A stretch of DNA of 6,911 nt from an uncultured Planctomycetaceae bacterium (GTDB taxonomy: Bacteria > Planctomycetota > Planctomycetia > Planctomycetales > Planctomycetaceae): NCBI GenBank assembly GCA_903898975.1, contig CAIUHT010000769.1:1-6911 (forward strand). The letters run 5' to 3'. Both the position numbers and the translations under genes were made by a program. Position 1 is the stretch's first letter. Each line of letters opens with the position of its first letter. The notes under the pieces were generated by a model. It made no database searches. It worked only from the letters and a program-made list of their open reading frames with translations, and was not told the origin of the DNA. Positions 6,522 through 6,911 of this stretch are shown here, piece by piece.

Positions 6522-6911
6522 TGGATTCCCCCTGGAGTTTCACCGAGGCCCCCTGGCCCGTCCTGCGGAACCTCACCACCACCGTTCTCGATCTGCAACG
6601 CCCCCACTCGTGCCTGGGGTTTGGCACGGCGAATGTCACGCTCACCATGGAACGCCTCCGTGCCTGTCGGCAGGCGACCCGCCGGGCGGTCTCGCTGCAT
6701 GCCTACGTGATGTACTGCGTCGCCAGGGCGGCCCGGGAACATCCCGCCGTGCTCACCTATCGCCACGGACGCCGGCTGATCACCTTCGACACCGTCGATG
6801 TCGGGACGGCGCTGCAGAAACGGATGCCCGATGGGACCAACCTGCCGGTCGTCTGGGTCCTGCGCGACGCCGATCGCAAAAGCCTCGCCCAAATCCAGCA
6901 CGAATTCCGCG
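6521..6911 (+). CDS. 2-oxoacid dehydrogenase E2-like acyltransferase, catalytic domain only (5' part)
   Basis: The first 130 residues of a protein that runs off the right edge. Residues from about 58 (SLHAYVMYCVARAAREHPAV) through ITFDTVDVGTAL to LPVVWVLRDADRKSLAQI match the catalytic domain of dihydrolipoyl acyltransferases (CAT-like fold), where the Asp-Ala-Asp-Arg-Lys-Ser run is highly characteristic. The protein begins almost directly with this domain, so it has no N-terminal lipoyl or E1/E3-binding domain. The catalytic HxxxDG motif would lie beyond the window and cannot be checked. ATG 6521 overlaps the serC stop by one base (TGATG), implying translational coupling to serC. Without a lipoyl domain it may transfer acyl groups from another carrier or from CoA rather than act in a standard dehydrogenase complex (inference). 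The amber codon in serC would be expected to lower its expression through lost coupling or polarity. Confidence 0.8.
   Translation, partial: MDSPWSFTEAPWPVLRNLTTTVLDLQRPHSCLGFGTANVTLTMERLRACRQATRRAVSLHAYVMYCVARAAREHPAVLTYRHGRRLITFDTVDVGTALQKRMPDGTNLPVVWVLRDADRKSLAQIQHEFR

Noticed and set aside
6497..6901. 134-codon minus-strand frame at the right edge
   Set aside because: It is antisense to the E2-like gene, whose + strand translation carries clear family motifs.

Overview
The window suggests a planctomycete (Planctomycetota). It is GC-rich (about two-thirds G+C in the coding parts) and no gene has a clear Shine-Dalgarno sequence. It also carries a pairing typical of that phylum: an ECF-type sigma factor directly coupled to a large membrane-anchored Ser/Thr kinase with a DWG motif and a TPR-like C-terminal half. 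The assignment rests on family style alone; there is no rRNA or other marker gene. All recognised genes are on the + strand.

Layout: 1-688 has no recognisable gene; it holds several short perfect inverted repeats and probably includes the promoter region of the first operon. 689-1297 encodes a 202-aa ECF-type sigma factor. Its stop overlaps the start of the next gene (ATGA, 1294-1297). 1294-5007 encodes a 1237-aa Ser/Thr protein kinase: an N-terminal helical segment, a kinase domain split by a Ser-rich insertion of about 130 residues in the activation segment (with a 15-bp in-frame tandem repeat), one transmembrane helix, and a long TPR/coiled-coil region. 5008-5384 is intergenic, lower in GC, with a 14-bp tandem repeat and a long stretch free of stop codons on the + strand. 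5385-6521 is serC (phosphoserine aminotransferase), complete in its motifs but cut by one in-frame TAG at 5961-5963. 6521-6911 is the start of a lipoyl-domain-free relative of 2-oxoacid dehydrogenase E2 acyltransferases, which overlaps the serC stop by one base and runs off the right edge.

How they work together: the sigma factor and kinase are almost certainly one transcription unit and probably one signalling route, with the kinase sensing or scaffolding through its C-terminal region and controlling the sigma factor or its targets by phosphorylation (inference from context and from known ECF/kinase pairs). serC and the acyltransferase-like gene form a second, apparently coupled unit with a metabolic role. 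The points most worth checking are the amber codon in serC and the repeat-bearing insertion in the kinase activation segment.
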